The notes beneath the pieces were generated by a model. It was not told the origin of the DNA. It saw nothing but the letters and a program-made list of their open reading frames with translations, and made no database searches. Shown here one piece after another: positions 54,683 through 56,393 of a stretch of 56,393 bases of DNA. A program made the translations under genes and the position numbers. The stretch spans positions 1 through 56,393 of the forward strand of contig NZ_ACEP01000080.1 in NCBI RefSeq assembly GCF_000173975.1, in the 5' to 3' direction. Position 1 is the first letter of the stretch, and every line of letters begins with the position of its first letter. This DNA is from Anaerobutyricum hallii DSM 3353 (lineage in GTDB: Bacteria; Bacillota; Clostridia; Lachnospirales; Lachnospiraceae).

Positions 54683-55957
54683 ATGAAATCTTATGATGTC
54701 GTAATCGTAGGTGGAGGTCCTGCTGGTTTAGCTGCTGCAATCGCTGCTAAAAAAGAGGGCATCGACAGTATTTTAGTTATTGAAAGAGATAATCAGCTTG
54801 GTGGTATTTTAAATCAGTGTATCCATAATGGATTCGGTCTTCATACATTTAAAGAAGAGTTAACCGGTCCGGAATATGCAGCTCGTTTTATTGATCAGGC
54901 AGCTGAGTTAAATATCGAGTATAAGTTACATACAATGGTATGTGATATTTCTAAAGATAAAGTAGTAACCGTAATGAACCGCGAAGAAGGTATCGTTATG
55001 TATCAGGCAAAGGCAGTGATCTTAGCGATGGGATGTCGTGAACGTCCTCGTGGAGCCCTGAACATTCCTGGATATCGTCCGGCAGGTATTTATTCTGCAG
55101 GTACTGCACAGAGACTTGTTAACATGGAAGGTTTCATGCCTGGTAAAAAGGTTGTGATCTTAGGTTCTGGTGATATCGGACTGATCATGGCAAGACGTAT
55201 GACATTTGAAGGAGCAGAAGTTAAGGTTGTAGCAGAAGTTATGCCTTACTCCGGCGGCTTAAAGAGAAATATCGTACAGTGTCTTGATGATTATGACATT
55301 CCACTGTTATTAAGCCATACTGTAATCGATATCGAAGGAAAAGACAGACTGACAGGCGTAGTGATCGCAGAAGTTGGTCCAGACAGAAAACCAATCCCTG
55401 GAACAGAAGTACATTACGATTGTGATACACTTCTTCTTTCCTGTGGTCTTATTCCTGAGAACGAATTATCAAAACAGGCAGACGTAGCAATGAACCCTGT
55501 AACAAATGGTCCATTAGTAGACGAAAGTCTTGAGACAAACATCGACGGTGTATTTGCCTGTGGTAACGTACTGCATGTACATGACCTTGTTGATTACGTT
55601 TCAGAAGAAGCAGCAACAGCAGGTAAGAATGCAGCACTTTATGTAAAGAACAACTGTGGCAAAGATGCACAGAAATCTGATAAAGTAGTAGAAATTAAAG
55701 CAATCGATGGTGTTCGTTACACAGTACCAAGCACGATCCATGTAGATAACATGGCAGACCTTCTGACAGTACGTTTCCGTGTAGGCGGTGTATTTAAGAA
55801 TAGCTATATCAGCGTATACTTAAATGATGAAAGAGTACAGCATCGTAGAAAACAGGTTATGGCTCCGGGCGAGATGGAACAGGTTATCTTAAAGAAGAAA
55901 GATCTCGAAGCATATGAAGGTCTTGAGACCATCACTGTAAAGATTGAGGAGGAGTAG
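54683..55957 (+). CDS. NAD(P)/FAD-dependent oxidoreductase (pyridine nucleotide-disulfide type)
   Basis: 424 residues from ATG 54683 (after GAGG; an in-frame GTG at 54668 precedes that site). FAD motif VVIVGGGPAGLAAAIAAKKE (about 6-25), ILAMGCRERPRGALNIPG (about 115), NAD motif VVILGSGDIGLIMARRMTFE (about 160) and GVFACGNVLHVHDLVDYVSE (about 290). It probably works with the GlpA-like protein upstream, in the place of GlpB, passing electrons to or from NAD(P). It is followed after four bases by the DUF1667 gene. Confidence 0.87.
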   Translation: MKSYDVVIVGGGPAGLAAAIAAKKEGIDSILVIERDNQLGGILNQCIHNGFGLHTFKEELTGPEYAARFIDQAAELNIEYKLHTMVCDISKDKVVTVMNREEGIVMYQAKAVILAMGCRERPRGALNIPGYRPAGIYSAGTAQRLVNMEGFMPGKKVVILGSGDIGLIMARRMTFEGAEVKVVAEVMPYSGGLKRNIVQCLDDYDIPLLLSHTVIDIEGKDRLTGVVIAEVGPDRKPIPGTEVHYDCDTLLLSCGLIPENELSKQADVAMNPVTNGPLVDESLETNIDGVFACGNVLHVHDLVDYVSEEAATAGKNAALYVKNNCGKDAQKSDKVVEIKAIDGVRYTVPSTIHVDNMADLLTVRFRVGGVFKNSYISVYLNDERVQHRRKQVMAPGEMEQVILKKKDLEAYEGLETITVKIEEE

Positions 55958-55961
55958 TATC

Positions 55962-56327
55962 ATGGAAAAAAGAGACTTAACATGTATTGGATGTCCTCTT
56001 GGATGCCAGATTACAGTTACAATGGAAAACGGTGAAGTAACAGATGTAAAAGGTAATACTTGTCCTCGTGGAGATAAATATGCAAGAGAAGAAGTAACAA
56101 ACCCAACACGTGTAGTTACATCAATCGTTAAGGTAGAAGGTGGAAACCTTGCCGCTGTATCCGTAAAGACAAAAGACGTTATTCCAAAAGGAAAGATTTT
56201 TGATATTCTTGATGAAATTAAACCGGTCGTAGTAAAAGCACCAGTTAAGATTGGTGATGTCATCGTTCCTAACGTAGCAGGAACAGGTGTTGATGTAATC
56301 GCAACAAAGAATATCCAGGCAGTATAA
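55962..56327 (+). CDS. DUF1667 protein, probable metal-cluster partner
   Basis: About 121 residues from ATG 55962 (after GGAGGAG). TCIGCPLGCQITVTM and NTCPRGDKYAREE hold four Cys in a pattern fit for an Fe-S or zinc site; the C-terminal part (about 70-121) is a separate small beta domain. DUF1667 genes regularly follow GlpA-like and pyridine nucleotide oxidoreductase genes in Clostridia, where they may take the place of GlpC. The cluster type is inferred. Confidence 0.85.
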   Translation: MEKRDLTCIGCPLGCQITVTMENGEVTDVKGNTCPRGDKYAREEVTNPTRVVTSIVKVEGGNLAAVSVKTKDVIPKGKIFDILDEIKPVVVKAPVKIGDVIVPNVAGTGVDVIATKNIQAV

Positions 56328-56344
56328 AAGTAAGCTTCTGATTT

Positions 56345-56393
56345 GCCGCAGGCAAAGGAGACGCATCCTAAAAAAGAAGAGAACCTATATTTG
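56345..56393. repeat. Left arm of another CAGACGA-family element, cut by window end
   Basis: ATTTGCCGCAGGCAAAGGAG, GACGC and CCTATATTTG match, in inverse orientation, the distal part of the half copy at 37663 (GGCGTCTCTTTTGCCTGCGG; CAAATATAGG). The copy-specific stretch between them differs. The core and right arm should lie just beyond the window. Confidence 0.65.

Overview
The window looks like the chromosome of a low-GC, Gram-positive anaerobe of the class Clostridia, most likely a gut Lachnospiraceae relative. The basis is the codon use, strong AGGAGG-type ribosome binding sites, the gene order of the atp and S10-spc operons, a zinc-type S14, Treponema Tp47-like surface proteins with Lys-rich fibronectin-like tails, and flavin-based surface redox genes. 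The species call is inference; no 16S gene is present.

Layout. 1-360 is the right end of an IS200/IS605-type element (tnpB tail plus a probable omegaRNA). 652-7480 holds yaaA, a MYG1-family gene, a cobalt/nickel ECF transporter (cbiM-cbiQ-cbiO) and an ECF sigma factor with its DUF4179 partner. 7719-10695 holds an unusual OGG1-type glycosylase/HAD phosphatase fusion and a DegV protein. 10936-21135 is a surface redox island: two Tp47-like secreted proteins, a flavin transferase lipoprotein (ApbE), a protein with four FMN-binding domains, a single-domain FMN-binding protein and a membrane NapH-like 4Fe-4S protein. 21259-25764 is a MoxR/DUF58/transglutaminase-like operon. 25855-28659 holds an rRNA-type methyltransferase, a Gx transporter and a LysR regulator. 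29104-35360 is the complete F1Fo ATP synthase operon atpBEFHAGDC. 35361-40786 is an accessory stretch with gene remnants, an Rpn-type nuclease, a YfcE phosphodiesterase, an MNT/HEPN pair and a second ApbE. 41233-52306 is the S10-spc ribosomal operon from its promoter and leader to a terminator directly after secY. 53207-56327 is a three-gene FAD oxidoreductase/DUF1667 operon.

How the genes work together. In the redox island the NapH-like protein would pass electrons across the membrane to FMN covalently attached by ApbE to the extracytosolic FMN-binding domains (five candidate attachment motifs in two proteins). The two Tp47-like proteins are divergently transcribed next door and share a duplicated promoter block.

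The most unusual feature is a family of long palindromes between genes. Copies at 1389, 5606, 27235, 52315 and 52757, fragments at 10866, 37663 and 56345, and a possible giant relative at 35361 share a CAGACGA-type boundary and, in most, a core containing GTCGCTGCGG. The outer stem sequence differs from copy to copy while staying self-complementary within several copies, and several copies start exactly at, or include, the stop codon of the neighbouring gene.
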